Below, piece by piece: positions 31,323 to 40,549 of a stretch of 64,000 nucleotides of DNA. The DNA lies in the NCBI RefSeq assembly GCF_000373645.1, contig NZ_KB892024.1, positions 381,591 to 445,590 on the forward strand, read 5' to 3'. Both the position numbers and the translations under genes were made by a program. Each line of letters opens with the position of its first letter. Positions within the stretch are counted from its first letter, which is position 1. Under the pieces are notes generated by a model, which saw only the letters and a list, made by a program, of their open reading frames with translations, had not been told where the DNA came from and made no database searches. The DNA comes from Streptomyces sp. ATexAB-D23. GTDB lineage: Bacteria > Actinomycetota > Actinomycetes > Streptomycetales > Streptomycetaceae.

Positions 31323-32366
31323 ATGACTGCCACCACCATCGCCCCGGCCGTCCGCACCGCCACCGAGGACTACGCCACCCTGCGCACCGCCGTCGGCGCC
31401 TACCGCGTCACCGACCCGCTGGTCAGGCTGACCGGTGACGACCGGCTGACCTTCCTGGACGGCTTCCTCGCCAAGTCCGCCGACTACGTGGAGCCCGACT
31501 CGGTCCGTGAGGTGCTGGCGCTGAACGCCGACGGCAAGCCGTTCGCGATCCTGCTGCACTTCGAGATCGGCGAGGAGTCGTGGCTGCTGCCGCGCACCGC
31601 CGTCACGGCGGAGGAGCTCGGCGCCTACCTCGGCCAGTTCGACGCGTCCGCCGGGGTCACCGTCGAGATCGCCCCCGAAGGCTGGGGCGCCGTCGCCTTC
31701 GAGGGGCCCGTCGCCTGGTCGGTCGCGGCCGGCTTCGTGGACTTCGACATCTCCGGCCTGACCCTGCACGCCGTCACCGAGGCCACCCTCGACGCCCCCG
31801 GCGCCACCGCCCACCTGGCCCGCGTCGGCACCACCGGGGAGTACGGCTACCTGCTGCTGTCCGACGCCCCGCAGGCCGCGCACGAGGCGGTACTCGCGGG
31901 CGTCGCAGACAAGGGCGGCGCCGAGATAGGCGAGGAAGGTCTCTCCCGGGTGCAGGCCGAGGCCGGGATGGGCGTGTACGGCGCCGGGTTCGGCGAGCTG
32001 GGCGTCGACGAGGCCGACCTGGCCTGGATGATCGACTGGAGCCGGACCGGCGAGTTCCACGGCTCCGGTGAGCTGACCGCGCCGACCGGGTCCGAGAGCC
32101 GCCTCACCGCGCTCGTCGCCCCCTTCGGCAGCCGCTTCGCAGCCGGTACGCCGGTCACCGCGGCCGGCCAGGAGATCGGCACCGTCCTGCACCAGGCGCC
32201 CTCCGCCAACCCCGAGGAGGAGCTGGTCCTGGCCCTGCTCGACACCCCCTTCTGGGTGCCGGGGCTGGAGCTGACGGCCGCTGACCGCACGGGCGACGAG
32301 CGCCCGGTGCGCACCGCGACCCTGCCCCGGGTCATCGCCCGCTCCCTCACCGTCAAGATCGCCTGA
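31323..32366 (+). CDS. GcvT/YgfZ-like folate-binding protein
   Basis: 347 aa. The pattern YRVTDPLVRLTGDDRLTFLDG, GYLLLSDAP and the RVQAEAGMGVYGAGFG segment follow the glycine cleavage T-protein/YgfZ fold, with the C-terminal barrel (LVAPFGSRFAAGTPVTAAGQ). T-proteins transfer a methylene group to tetrahydrofolate; YgfZ-type members act in Fe-S repair. In a biosynthetic cluster it might move a one-carbon or aminomethyl group; the catalytic Asp could not be placed with confidence. AAAGG before ATG 31323. Same operon as its neighbours (gap of 28 bp upstream and 11 bp downstream). Confidence 0.75.
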   Translation: MTATTIAPAVRTATEDYATLRTAVGAYRVTDPLVRLTGDDRLTFLDGFLAKSADYVEPDSVREVLALNADGKPFAILLHFEIGEESWLLPRTAVTAEELGAYLGQFDASAGVTVEIAPEGWGAVAFEGPVAWSVAAGFVDFDISGLTLHAVTEATLDAPGATAHLARVGTTGEYGYLLLSDAPQAAHEAVLAGVADKGGAEIGEEGLSRVQAEAGMGVYGAGFGELGVDEADLAWMIDWSRTGEFHGSGELTAPTGSESRLTALVAPFGSRFAAGTPVTAAGQEIGTVLHQAPSANPEEELVLALLDTPFWVPGLELTAADRTGDERPVRTATLPRVIARSLTVKIA

Positions 32367-32377
32367 AGGGCCGGGTC

Positions 32378-34693
32378 ATGACACCTGCGAACATCGCCCT
32401 GACGGGCCTGGGCCTGATCACCGGGGCCGGTGACGACGTGGAGAAGAGCTGGTCGTCGATCGCCGCCGGCACCACCGGCATCCGCACCAACACCCTCTTC
32501 GACACCTCCGAGCTGCTCACCGACTGGGCGGGCATGTCCACCGCCGAGCAGCCCGCCGACCTGGACCGCTGCTACGCGCTCGCGGCCACCGCGATCCGCG
32601 AGGCCCTGCACGGCAGCGGCCTCGACCTCACCACCGTGGACCGCGACCGGGTGGCCGTCGTGGTGGGCTCCAGCCTCGGCGCCATGCCGACGCTGGAGGC
32701 CACCCACCGCACCCTCGTCCTGGAGGGCAGGCTGGACGTCGGGCAGGCGGTCGCCTCACAACTGCCCTGCGTGGGCGACTACATCGCGGCGGAGTTCGAC
32801 CTGCGCGGTCCGCGCGTGGTCCTCTCCAACGCCTGCGCGGCCAGCGCCGTCGCCCTCGGCTACGCGGCCGAGCTGCTGTGGAAGGGCGATGTCGACTTCG
32901 TGGTCTGCGGCGGCGTCGACCCGCTGGCGGAGCTGTCCGCGTACGGGTTCAGCGCGCTCGGCGCGCTGGACTCCGAGCCGTGCTCGCCGCTGTCCGCCTC
33001 CACCGGGCTCACCCTCGGCGAGGGCGCCGGATTCATGGTCCTGGAGTCGGTGGAGCGGGCCGAGGCGCGCGGCGCCCGTGTCCTCGCGGAGCTGGGCGGA
33101 TACGGCCTGTCCTGCGACGGCCACCACCAGACCGCGCCCGACCCCAGCGGCAAGGGCGCCTGCTCCGCCATGGCGCAGGCGCTCGACACGGCGGGCCTCA
33201 CCCCCGCCGATGTGGACTACCTCAACCTGCACGGCACCGGTACGCCCGCCAACGACGCCTCCGAACCCAAGGCGCTGAAGCTCCTGTTCGGCCTGGAGAT
33301 ACCGGCGGCCAGCTCCACCAAGTCGATCCTGGGCCACACCCTCGGCGCGGCCGGCGCGGTCGAGGCCGTGGTGAGCACCCTGGCCATCGACCGGGGCACG
33401 CTGCCGCCCACCATCAACACCCGGGGCGTCCCCTCGCCGTACGGCCTGGACGTCATCCCGGACACCGGCCGCGACGCGCGCCCGGAGGTGGTGCTGTCGA
33501 ACTCCTTCGCGTTCGGCGGCAACAACGCCTCCGTCGTCATCAACCGGCCCGGCCGCACCGGCTCCAGGCCGCCGCGCCGCGAGGCGGTCCACGAGGTCGT
33601 CGTCACCGGGGCCGCGGGCCTGGCCGGAACGGCGGGCGGCACCGAGGCGATCGCCGCGGCCTTCGCCGAGGGGCGGCCCTGCTTCGAGACCTTCGAGGAG
33701 GTCCCGGGCGTCGGCAGGGTCCCGGTCGGCCGGGTCGACATCAAGGCCGCCTCGCGCGGTACGAACCCCAGCCGGGCCCGGCGCATGGACCCGCTGAGCC
33801 TGCTCGCCGCGTCCGCCGTGGGCGACCTGTACGCCCGCCACGGCAAACCGTCGCGGGCCGTGGCGGAGTCGACCGGAGTCGTCTTCGCCACCGGATACGG
33901 GCCGGTGACCTCGGTCCTGCGGTTCCACGAGGGCGTGGTGCGCTCGGGCATCACCGGTGCCAACCCCTCCCTGTTCGCCAACACCGTCGTCAACGCCGCC
34001 GCCGGCCACGTCGCGATGCTGCACCGCTTCCGCGGCTACACCGCGACCATCGCCAACGGCGGCACCAGCTCCGTGCTCGCGCTCCAGCTCGCCGCCAGGG
34101 TCATCGCCCGCGGCGCCGCCGAGCGGATCATGGTCGTGGTCGCCGACGAGTTCCCCGAGCAGGCCCTCGCCACCCAGGCGGCGCTGCCCGGCTACGCCCG
34201 GTCCGCGCACGTCGTGCCCGGCGGGCGCACCGGCACCGTCCTCAGCGAGGGCGCCGCCGCGATCCTGCTGGAGAGCCGGGAAGCGGCCCAGGACCGGGGC
34301 GCCGACGTCCTGGCGCGGGTCCGCGGCTTCGGCGCCAGTGGCGAACCGGCCGGCATCGGCCGCATCGCCAGGGACGGCGTGGCCTGGGGACGCTCCCTGC
34401 GCTCCGCGCTCGCCGAAGCGGGGCTCGGCCCGGAGGGGATCGGCACGGTCGTCTCGGCCGCGTCCGGCCACCCGCTGGTCGACCTGGCACAGCGGGCGGC
34501 CCTGCGCCACACCGGTCTGGACGGCCGGCCGGTCCTGGCCCCCAAGGCCCTGCTCGGCGAGACCTACGGCAGCGCGGGCGCCCTCGGCCTGGTCGCCGCC
34601 CTCACCGGCGACGGCACCGCGGGGCCGGTGCTGCTGTCGAGCTTCGCGTACGGCGGCAGCTACGCGGCGGCCGTCCTCGACCCGGAGGCGTGA
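32378..34693 (+). CDS. Ketosynthase-chain length factor fusion, single polypeptide
   Basis: 771 aa. Residues 1-400 are a complete KS with Cys153 (NACAASAVAL), His285 (LHGTGTPANDASE) and His320 (KSILGHTLGAAGA). Residues ~405-771 are a second KS-fold domain in which all three are lost: the Cys motif is ANGGTSSVLAL (Gly), the first His block is SAASGHP and the second is ALLGETYGSAG. This is what a chain-length factor looks like; type II clusters encode it separately, adjacent to the KS. It would form the active KS-CLF as one chain, elongating ACP-bound malonyl units. GAAGGG precedes ATG 32378. Stop overlaps the next gene start. Confidence 0.85.
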   Translation: MTPANIALTGLGLITGAGDDVEKSWSSIAAGTTGIRTNTLFDTSELLTDWAGMSTAEQPADLDRCYALAATAIREALHGSGLDLTTVDRDRVAVVVGSSLGAMPTLEATHRTLVLEGRLDVGQAVASQLPCVGDYIAAEFDLRGPRVVLSNACAASAVALGYAAELLWKGDVDFVVCGGVDPLAELSAYGFSALGALDSEPCSPLSASTGLTLGEGAGFMVLESVERAEARGARVLAELGGYGLSCDGHHQTAPDPSGKGACSAMAQALDTAGLTPADVDYLNLHGTGTPANDASEPKALKLLFGLEIPAASSTKSILGHTLGAAGAVEAVVSTLAIDRGTLPPTINTRGVPSPYGLDVIPDTGRDARPEVVLSNSFAFGGNNASVVINRPGRTGSRPPRREAVHEVVVTGAAGLAGTAGGTEAIAAAFAEGRPCFETFEEVPGVGRVPVGRVDIKAASRGTNPSRARRMDPLSLLAASAVGDLYARHGKPSRAVAESTGVVFATGYGPVTSVLRFHEGVVRSGITGANPSLFANTVVNAAAGHVAMLHRFRGYTATIANGGTSSVLALQLAARVIARGAAERIMVVVADEFPEQALATQAALPGYARSAHVVPGGRTGTVLSEGAAAILLESREAAQDRGADVLARVRGFGASGEPAGIGRIARDGVAWGRSLRSALAEAGLGPEGIGTVVSAASGHPLVDLAQRAALRHTGLDGRPVLAPKALLGETYGSAGALGLVAALTGDGTAGPVLLSSFAYGGSYAAAVLDPEA

Positions 34694-35340
34694 TGGGCGC
34701 CCTGATGGGACTGCTCATCGACCCGGGCCTGACCGGGTACACGCTGGCACCCGACGGGCCGGCGGAGGTGGGGGAGACGGTGAACGTCCTGGTCTCCCGG
34801 CACCGCCGGCTGCCCCGCGACCGGATGGGGCACCGGCTGTCCGCCTCGGGGCGGTCCCTGATCGTCGGGGCGCTCCACCGGACGTACGGGCGCCGGATCA
34901 CCGCCGGCGACCTGGCGCGGGACGGTCTCAAGCGCTGGTCGGTGCCCGCCCTGGGGCTGTCCGTCTCGGTGGCCCACGTCGGCGCGTACAGCGCGGTGGC
35001 CTTCGCGCCCGCCGGCCGTGTGATCGGCGTGGACCTCCAGGACGAACGTGACCGGCCCAACGCCCTGCGCTGGCTCGGTGACCTGCTCGGACGTGAGCAG
35101 CCGGCCACGATCAGGGACTTCGCCGAGTGCGAGGCGCTCATCAAGGCCTCGCACCTGACGAAGGAGACCTTCGCCGGAACCCGGCTGCCTGGGTGGCAGC
35201 CGGGCTGGCGGCCCACGAACACCGGTACCTACGAGGTGCGTTCCGTCGTCCTGCGGGCCGAGGGGGAACCGCCCCTGCACCTCGCCCTCGCCTGCGACGC
35301 ACCGGCTCCGGTGCGCTTCCACCACTTGGAGGAGGAATGA
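34693..35340 (+). CDS. 4'-phosphopantetheinyl transferase-like protein
   Basis: 215 aa. Contains GVDLQDERD (variant of the GxDxE magnesium motif with the second acidic residue replaced by Gln, like the human AASDHPPT arrangement) and FAECEALIKASHLT, equivalent to the FxxxExxxK motif. It attaches the PPant arm to the cluster's ACPs. The N-terminal lobe is short, so it is smaller than most Sfp enzymes (about 230 aa). ATG 34693 overlaps the KS-CLF stop; ATG 34705 would be the alternative. GGAGG at 34684. The stop overlaps the next ATG by 4 bases. Confidence 0.75.
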   Translation: MGALMGLLIDPGLTGYTLAPDGPAEVGETVNVLVSRHRRLPRDRMGHRLSASGRSLIVGALHRTYGRRITAGDLARDGLKRWSVPALGLSVSVAHVGAYSAVAFAPAGRVIGVDLQDERDRPNALRWLGDLLGREQPATIRDFAECEALIKASHLTKETFAGTRLPGWQPGWRPTNTGTYEVRSVVLRAEGEPPLHLALACDAPAPVRFHHLEEE

Positions 35341-36488
35341 CCCTCACCGCCGCGCGGCCGTACACCCGCCGCATCTCCCCGATCGAGCGGGGCTACCTCA
35401 ACGCCGCCGCGACCGGCATCCCGCAGCTCATTCAGATGGTGATCGAGGGCGAGGGCACGCTCGACCCGGTCGCGCTACGGCGGGCCGCGCGCGTGGCGAC
35501 CGAGGCGAGCCCCGGACTCGCGGTACGCCGCCGGGGCCCGCTGTGGCGCGCCGACGGCACCGCCCCCGAGGTCGTGGAACTGCCCGCGGGCACCGGCCTC
35601 GACCACCCGTTCTTCCACCGCGATCTGTCGGTGGTCACCGGACCCGTCTGCGAACTGGGCCTGATCCCGGACGCGGGGTCCACCCGGCTGGTCGTCCGGG
35701 CCAGCCACATCGTCACCGACGGGCGCGGTCTGCGGCAGTGGATCGCGGACCTCTTCCGGGTCCTGCGCGACGAGGACCCGGCCGGCTGTCCGGACACGGT
35801 GGACGACGCGCACTTCCGCGCGGCGGCGGGCGACGTCCGCCCGGCCCCCGAGGCCACCCGCCTCACCGGACTGCCCGCGATCGTCGGCGAGGGGCCCGCG
35901 GGCGAGCGGCCCCTGTGGCTGAGCCGCCGGGTGCCCGCCGCCCCGTCCGGGGTCACCGCACGCGCCGCGGCCGCGCTCTCCCGCCACCTCACCACGGACA
36001 CCGGCCGCCTGATCGTCCCGGTGGACCTGCGCCGCCACGACACCACGAAGCGTTCCACCGCCAACCTGACCTCCCAGCTCGTCCTGGACCTGCGCCGCGA
36101 CGAGAGCTGGAAGCGCGTGCACTCCACGCTGGTCCGCGCCCTGATCGCCAAGACCGAGGTCGCCGTCCTCGACCGCGACTTCCTGCGCGACAACCCGTTC
36201 GCCAACAACCTGAGCGAGGCCCGCGCGTTCGACGGCACGAGCTTCCCCTGTACGGCGATCATCTCCGACCACGGCGCGGTCGACCCGGAGGCGTTCTCGG
36301 CGCCCGCCTTCCGCGCCACCTCCTTCTCCACGCTGCCGATGCTGGTCCCGTACGCCGAGATGTTTCTGAGCGCCTGCCGCGTGGGCGACAGCACCGAACT
36401 GACCCTGGCCTGCCGCGACCGCCCGGGTGCCCGGGAGAAGGCCGGGACCCTCCTGGACGACATCACCGAGGCCTTGGTCTCCGGCTGA
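35337..36488 (+). CDS. Condensation-domain/PapA-like acyltransferase
   Basis: 383 aa, stand-alone. The HxxxDG motif occurs as ASHIVTDGRGL (His at about residue 123). Conserved C-terminal segments (TANLTSQLVLDLRRDESW, FSTLPMLVPYAEMF) match wax/PapA-type condensation folds. It would join an ACP-bound acyl chain to an amine or alcohol acceptor, perhaps releasing the product. It overlaps the PPTase gene (ATGA) with GGAGGA before ATG 35337. It is the last gene of the dense row; a repeat-rich 562-bp gap follows. Confidence 0.8.
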   Translation: MTLTAARPYTRRISPIERGYLNAAATGIPQLIQMVIEGEGTLDPVALRRAARVATEASPGLAVRRRGPLWRADGTAPEVVELPAGTGLDHPFFHRDLSVVTGPVCELGLIPDAGSTRLVVRASHIVTDGRGLRQWIADLFRVLRDEDPAGCPDTVDDAHFRAAAGDVRPAPEATRLTGLPAIVGEGPAGERPLWLSRRVPAAPSGVTARAAAALSRHLTTDTGRLIVPVDLRRHDTTKRSTANLTSQLVLDLRRDESWKRVHSTLVRALIAKTEVAVLDRDFLRDNPFANNLSEARAFDGTSFPCTAIISDHGAVDPEAFSAPAFRATSFSTLPMLVPYAEMFLSACRVGDSTELTLACRDRPGAREKAGTLLDDITEALVSG

Positions 36489-36504
36489 ACCGGCACCCCG
36501 GACA

Positions 36505-36800
36505 GCCGACCCGGCCCCGGCGGACAACAGCGAACCGGCCTCGGGCAGCCGCCCCGCCTCGGGCAGGCGCCCCGCTCCGGCGGGCGACAGCGACCCGCTC
36601 CGGCGGGCGACCCGCCTCGGGCAGGCGACCCGCCTCGGGCAGCCGCCCCGCCCCGGCGGGCGACAGCGACCCGCCCCGGCGGGCGACCCGCCTCGGGCAG
36701 GCGACCCGCCTCGGGCAGGCGCCCCGCTCCGGCGGGCGACAGCGCCCCGCCCCGGGTAGCCGAACCGGTCCCGGGTAGCTGAACCCGCCCCGGGCAGCCG
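36505..36800. repeat. Degenerate tandem repeat array, ~17-24 bp units
   Basis: About fifteen units such as GACCCGCCTCGGGCAGGC and GCCCCGCTCCGGCGGGCGAC alternate, forming a higher-order block of about 80 bp that is nearly repeated (36570-36650 and 36652-36735). All three frames stay open through the array, which explains long shadow frames here. It fills the gap between the condensation gene and the MFS gene. No function inferred. Confidence 0.85.
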
Positions 36801-36905
36801 CCCCCCTCGGCAGGGCGCGCCGGTCCCCAACGAGGCAGCCCCTTCCCCTCCCCAAGACGCAGCCGGCCCAGGGACACCGCGAGCGCCCGCTCGCGACAGC
36901 CCGTC

Positions 36906-36990
36906 CCGCCCGGTCACGGCGAACCCCGCCCACGGCAACCCCGACCGCCCACGGCAACCCTGCCCGCCCACGGCAACCCCGCCCGATCAC
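36906..36990. repeat. Second short tandem repeat, ~16-19 bp units
   Basis: Four to five units of the form CCCACGGCAACCCCGNCCG lie just upstream of the MFS gene, differing from the array at 36505. The promoter of the MFS gene must lie in this GC-rich stretch. Confidence 0.65.
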
Positions 36991-37050
36991 GAAAGCCCGT
37001 CCCCGACCGACCCCCAGTCCGATCCACCACGCACCCGAAGGACGACCCGT

Positions 37051-38703
37051 ATGTCCCTGGACCAGAGAACCGAGCCCCCGGCGCCGGCGGCGGACCCGAC
37101 CCCCGTGGCGGAGCACGCGCCCGCGGTGGACCCGACACCCCCGGAGGACCGTTCCCCGGCGACGGACACCCGTCCGCAGGAGCCGGCCCATGAGGCCGAG
37201 GCGGCCCACGAGGCCGACACGGACTCCGCTACGGATCCGGCTACGGATCCCGCCGCGGACCGAGGACCGGCGGCAGGCCGCGACGCCGCAGCCGCGGCGG
37301 CCACCCGCACCGCGATCCTCACCATCGCCGTGGCCGTGGGCGGAGCCTTCGTGGCCCAGCTCGACACCACCATCGTCAACGTCTCGCTGGCCGACACCTC
37401 GGCCCGCTTCGGCGCCATCACCCAGGTCCAATGGGTCGTCACCGCCTACCTGCTGGCCCTGGTCGCCCTGATGCCGGCCGCGGGCTGGCTGGCCTCCCGC
37501 TTCGGCACCCGCCGCACCTTCATCTCCTCCGTCTCCGTGTTCGCGGTCGGCTCCGCGGCCTGCGCCCTCAGCACGACCCTCCCCGAACTGATCGCCGCGC
37601 GCGCCCTGTCCGGCGCCGCCGCCGGTGTGCTCGTCCCGGTCGCCACCATGCTGCTCACCAGCGGCATGCCGCGTGAACGCCTGGGCCAGGTGCAGGCGCT
37701 GAACGGCAGCGTCATGCTGATCAGCCCGCTACTCGGCCCCACCGTCGGCGGTCTCCTGGTCAACGCCTGGGGCTGGTGGGCGGTCTACGCCGTCAACATC
37801 CCGCTGTGCGCGGTGCTGCTGGTGGTGGCGATTCGCCGTGTCCGCAAGGACGCGCCGTCCACCCAGGACGGTGGCCGCCGCCCGCTCGACGTACTGGGTC
37901 TGCTGACCGCCGCCGCCTGCACGGTCGGTGTCGTCCTCGCCGTGCACGCCTTCTCCCAGACGGGCCTGTCCGTCCACCCCGCCTCCCTCGTCCCGCTGGT
38001 GGTGGCCGTGGGGAGCGGCATCGTCTTCGTACGTCACCAACTGCGCTCCGAGGCGCCGCTGCTGGATCTGCGCCTGTTCGCGCACCGCGTGTACCGTACG
38101 GCCGCGATCAACATCTTCTGCCTCGGCTTCGTCCTCTTCTCCCCGATGATGCTGATCCCGCTGTACTTCGAGTCGGCACGCGGCGAGAGCGCCGTCACCA
38201 CGGGTCTGCTGATGTCGGCGGGCGGCACCGGAGTCGTCGTCGCGGGTCTCGCCTGCCGTCCGATCATGAAGAAGATCGGCGGCGGCACCACCGTCGTGAT
38301 CGGGATCGTCCTCACCATGCTGGCCACCGTTCCGCTGACCGCCCTGTCCTCCAGCACCTCGTACGCGCTGCTGTGCGCGGCGATCGCGGTCCGGGGCCTG
38401 GGCACGGGCCTGACCATCGTGCCGGCCATGACCCGCGCCTTCGAGTCGGTCGAGCCGCGCTCCATCCCGGACGCCTCCGCACAGCTCAACCTGGTCCAGC
38501 GGATCGGCGGCACTTTCGCCCTCGCCGTGGTCACGGTCGTCCTGGACCGGGCCGCGCAGTCCCATCACGGGCTCGTACCGGCCGCGTTCGCCGACTCCTT
38601 CGGCCTGCTGCTCGCCGTGTACGCGCTCACCCTCGCCCCGGCTGTCGCGCTGCTGATCGCCGATCGCCGGGAGAAGGCCGCACGGGCCGCCGCGGCTCAG
38701 TAA
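37051..38703 (+). CDS. MFS exporter, DHA2 (14-helix) family
   Basis: 550 aa. A hydrophilic, Pro/Asp/Ala-rich N-terminal tail of about 80 residues precedes 14 predicted membrane helices. The DHA2 signature LDTTIVNVSLADTSARFG (motif D1) follows the first helix, and ASRFGTRRTF is motif A. DHA2 pumps drive out drugs by proton antiport. It is the second export system of the locus. Its last 7 bases overlap the response regulator gene read from the other strand. The long N-terminal tail is unusual for the family. Confidence 0.93.
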   Translation: MSLDQRTEPPAPAADPTPVAEHAPAVDPTPPEDRSPATDTRPQEPAHEAEAAHEADTDSATDPATDPAADRGPAAGRDAAAAAATRTAILTIAVAVGGAFVAQLDTTIVNVSLADTSARFGAITQVQWVVTAYLLALVALMPAAGWLASRFGTRRTFISSVSVFAVGSAACALSTTLPELIAARALSGAAAGVLVPVATMLLTSGMPRERLGQVQALNGSVMLISPLLGPTVGGLLVNAWGWWAVYAVNIPLCAVLLVVAIRRVRKDAPSTQDGGRRPLDVLGLLTAAACTVGVVLAVHAFSQTGLSVHPASLVPLVVAVGSGIVFVRHQLRSEAPLLDLRLFAHRVYRTAAINIFCLGFVLFSPMMLIPLYFESARGESAVTTGLLMSAGGTGVVVAGLACRPIMKKIGGGTTVVIGIVLTMLATVPLTALSSSTSYALLCAAIAVRGLGTGLTIVPAMTRAFESVEPRSIPDASAQLNLVQRIGGTFALAVVTVVLDRAAQSHHGLVPAAFADSFGLLLAVYALTLAPAVALLIADRREKAARAAAAQ

Positions 38704-39344
38704 CGGCGGGGCGGGTGGGCCCGGTTGACCGCGTCCAGCCGGGAGGTGGCGCCGAGCTTGTCGAAGATGTTGCGCAGATGGCGCTTGACCGTACCCTCGG
38801 TGATCCCCAGGCGGCTGCCGATCTGCCGGTTGCTCAGTCCCTCGGCGACCAGCTCCATCAGCTCCTGCTCGCGGAGGGTCAGCGTGTCGGCGGGCGCCGG
38901 CCCCCGCTCGGGGCCCGAGCCGCTCGGCTTGCGCGGCAGGAACATCGTCGTGCCGCCCGCCATCGCGCTGCGGATCGCGGAGACCAGGACCTCCCGGTCG
39001 GCCTCCTTGTGGAGGTAGCCCACGGCCCCCGCGGCCAACAGCGAGTCGATGAGGTGGCGGTTGTCGTGCATCGTCAAGATGATGACCTGTGCCTCGGGCG
39101 CCGCCTGGCGGACCCCCCGCAGGTTGGCGAGCGGGCCGGGGCCCGGCATCTCCACGTCGAGCAGCACGAGGTCCGGCCGGTGCAGCCCGGCCATCCGTAC
39201 ACCGCTCGGCCCGTCATCGGCCTGCGCGACCACCGTCAGCCCCTCGTACATCTCCAGGAGTTCGCACAGTGCTTCGCGCAGCAGCCGGTGGTCGTCCACG
39301 GCGAGCACCCGGATGTCGCCGGAGGCGGCCGCTCCCGTGCTCAT
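38697..39344 (-). CDS. NarL/LuxR-type response regulator
   Basis: 215 aa. Receiver domain with the phosphorylated Asp in DLVLLDVEMPGPG (residue ~63) and the Lys in GYLHKEAD; C-terminal LuxR helix-turn-helix LTLREQELMELVAEGLSNRQ, IGSRLGITEGTVKRHL. Paired with the histidine kinase directly upstream (4-base overlap). It probably sets cluster expression in answer to a signal. Convergent and 7 bases overlapped with the MFS gene. Confidence 0.93.
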   Translation of the reverse strand: MSTGAAASGDIRVLAVDDHRLLREALCELLEMYEGLTVVAQADDGPSGVRMAGLHRPDLVLLDVEMPGPGPLANLRGVRQAAPEAQVIILTMHDNRHLIDSLLAAGAVGYLHKEADREVLVSAIRSAMAGGTTMFLPRKPSGSGPERGPAPADTLTLREQELMELVAEGLSNRQIGSRLGITEGTVKRHLRNIFDKLGATSRLDAVNRAHPPRRY

Positions 39345-40477
39345 CTGCAGGCCGTCCCGGCGCTGTCCAGCGGGATGCGGAGCTGGACGCGCGTCCCCCG
39401 GCCGGGCTCGCTGATCAGCTCCAGCGTCCCGCCGAGGGCGGTCACCCGCTGCCGCATGGCGGTCAGACCGGTGCCGTCACCGTCACGCGGGTGCGGCAGC
39501 CCGACCCCGTCGTCGGTGATGGTGGCGTGCGCGGCGTCGGGGAAGACGCTGACGAGGATGTCGATACGGTCGGCCCTGGCGTGTGCGAAGGCGTTGCGCA
39601 GGGCTTCGCGCACTACGAGGAACAGCTCCTGGCGGGTCTGTTCGGGCAGCCAGGACTCGTCGCCGTCGATACGGGAGAAGACTTCGGCCGGCCGGTCGGA
39701 GGCGGCGGCGCTGTAGGCGTCGATCTCCTCCTTCAGGCCGTCGTGCAGCTCGTTGACGCGCAGTCCGCTGACCATCGTGCGGGTGAAGCTGAACACGTCA
39801 CGCAGCGCCTGCCGGGCGTCCTGGAGCCGGTCACGGGTGGATTCGACCCCGTTCGCCTGTTCCATTGTGTACAGGTCGAGGCAGCGCAGCGCCAGACTGA
39901 TGCTGCTGCCGATGTGGTCGTGCAGATCGCGGGCGAGCTGATGGCGGCGGGCCGTGCTGGCCTCGCCGACATCGCGCAGGGTCACCGATTCGTAGCCGAT
40001 GGCGGCGGCGCTGACCCGCGCGAAGATGCTCTTGTGCAGCATCCGCACGGCGGTCAGGAACCGGGAGAGGGCGACCTCGGCGGGGAGTTGGGCGGCGGCC
40101 TCGGTCATCGTCTCGACCGCCACGTCGAACAGCACGCGGGCCGCGTGCACCGAGTCGATCGGCGAGACCTTCTCGAAGGAGCGCTGCACACCGAGGGCCA
40201 TGGAGGTGAGTTCGGCCTCCGCCGCGACCTGTACGGACGTGCCGTGCAGGGTGGCGATGCACTCACCGAGGATCTGCCGGCCCTGCCTCTCGCAGGAGGC
40301 CCACAGGTCCGGACGCAGAACCAGCGGGTTGGCCGATTCTCGCAGGACCTCGGCGTAGCGGGCGACGGAGGAGTCGATCAGACGGGACCGCTCGATGGTC
40401 GGGTCGGCGGAGAGTTCCACGGTGCGTCCCCTCGATACGGGGAGCCATCGAGACCAGGACGGCACGACTCCCCACAA
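39341..40477 (-). CDS. Cytoplasmic histidine kinase, HisKA_3 type
   Basis: 378 aa. The phosphoacceptor block is RHQLARDLHDHIGSSISLAL, followed by HATPase N-box VREALRNAFAHARAD, DDGVGLP and GTGLTAMRQRVTALGG. No transmembrane helix is seen in the ~190-residue N-terminus, so it is cytosolic and may sense an internal ligand. Its stop overlaps the response regulator start. The real start may be later (GTG in the RGRTVELSADP segment). Confidence 0.88.
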   Translation of the reverse strand: MWGVVPSWSRWLPVSRGRTVELSADPTIERSRLIDSSVARYAEVLRESANPLVLRPDLWASCERQGRQILGECIATLHGTSVQVAAEAELTSMALGVQRSFEKVSPIDSVHAARVLFDVAVETMTEAAAQLPAEVALSRFLTAVRMLHKSIFARVSAAAIGYESVTLRDVGEASTARRHQLARDLHDHIGSSISLALRCLDLYTMEQANGVESTRDRLQDARQALRDVFSFTRTMVSGLRVNELHDGLKEEIDAYSAAASDRPAEVFSRIDGDESWLPEQTRQELFLVVREALRNAFAHARADRIDILVSVFPDAAHATITDDGVGLPHPRDGDGTGLTAMRQRVTALGGTLELISEPGRGTRVQLRIPLDSAGTACR

Positions 40478-40549
40478 TCACCCGTCCGGCGGGGATCATA
40501 CTAAGGAGACCCCTGGAAGAAGGCGAGTCCGGACAGCGAATCGAGGGCC

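Noticed and set aside
36427..36759. 110-aa repetitive frame as a RiPP precursor
   Set aside because: It lies mostly in a tandem repeat where all frames are open, begins inside the condensation gene and has no ribosome site or leader-like sequence.
36505..36800. CRISPR array
   Set aside because: Units are contiguous and degenerate, without unique spacers, and no cas genes are near.
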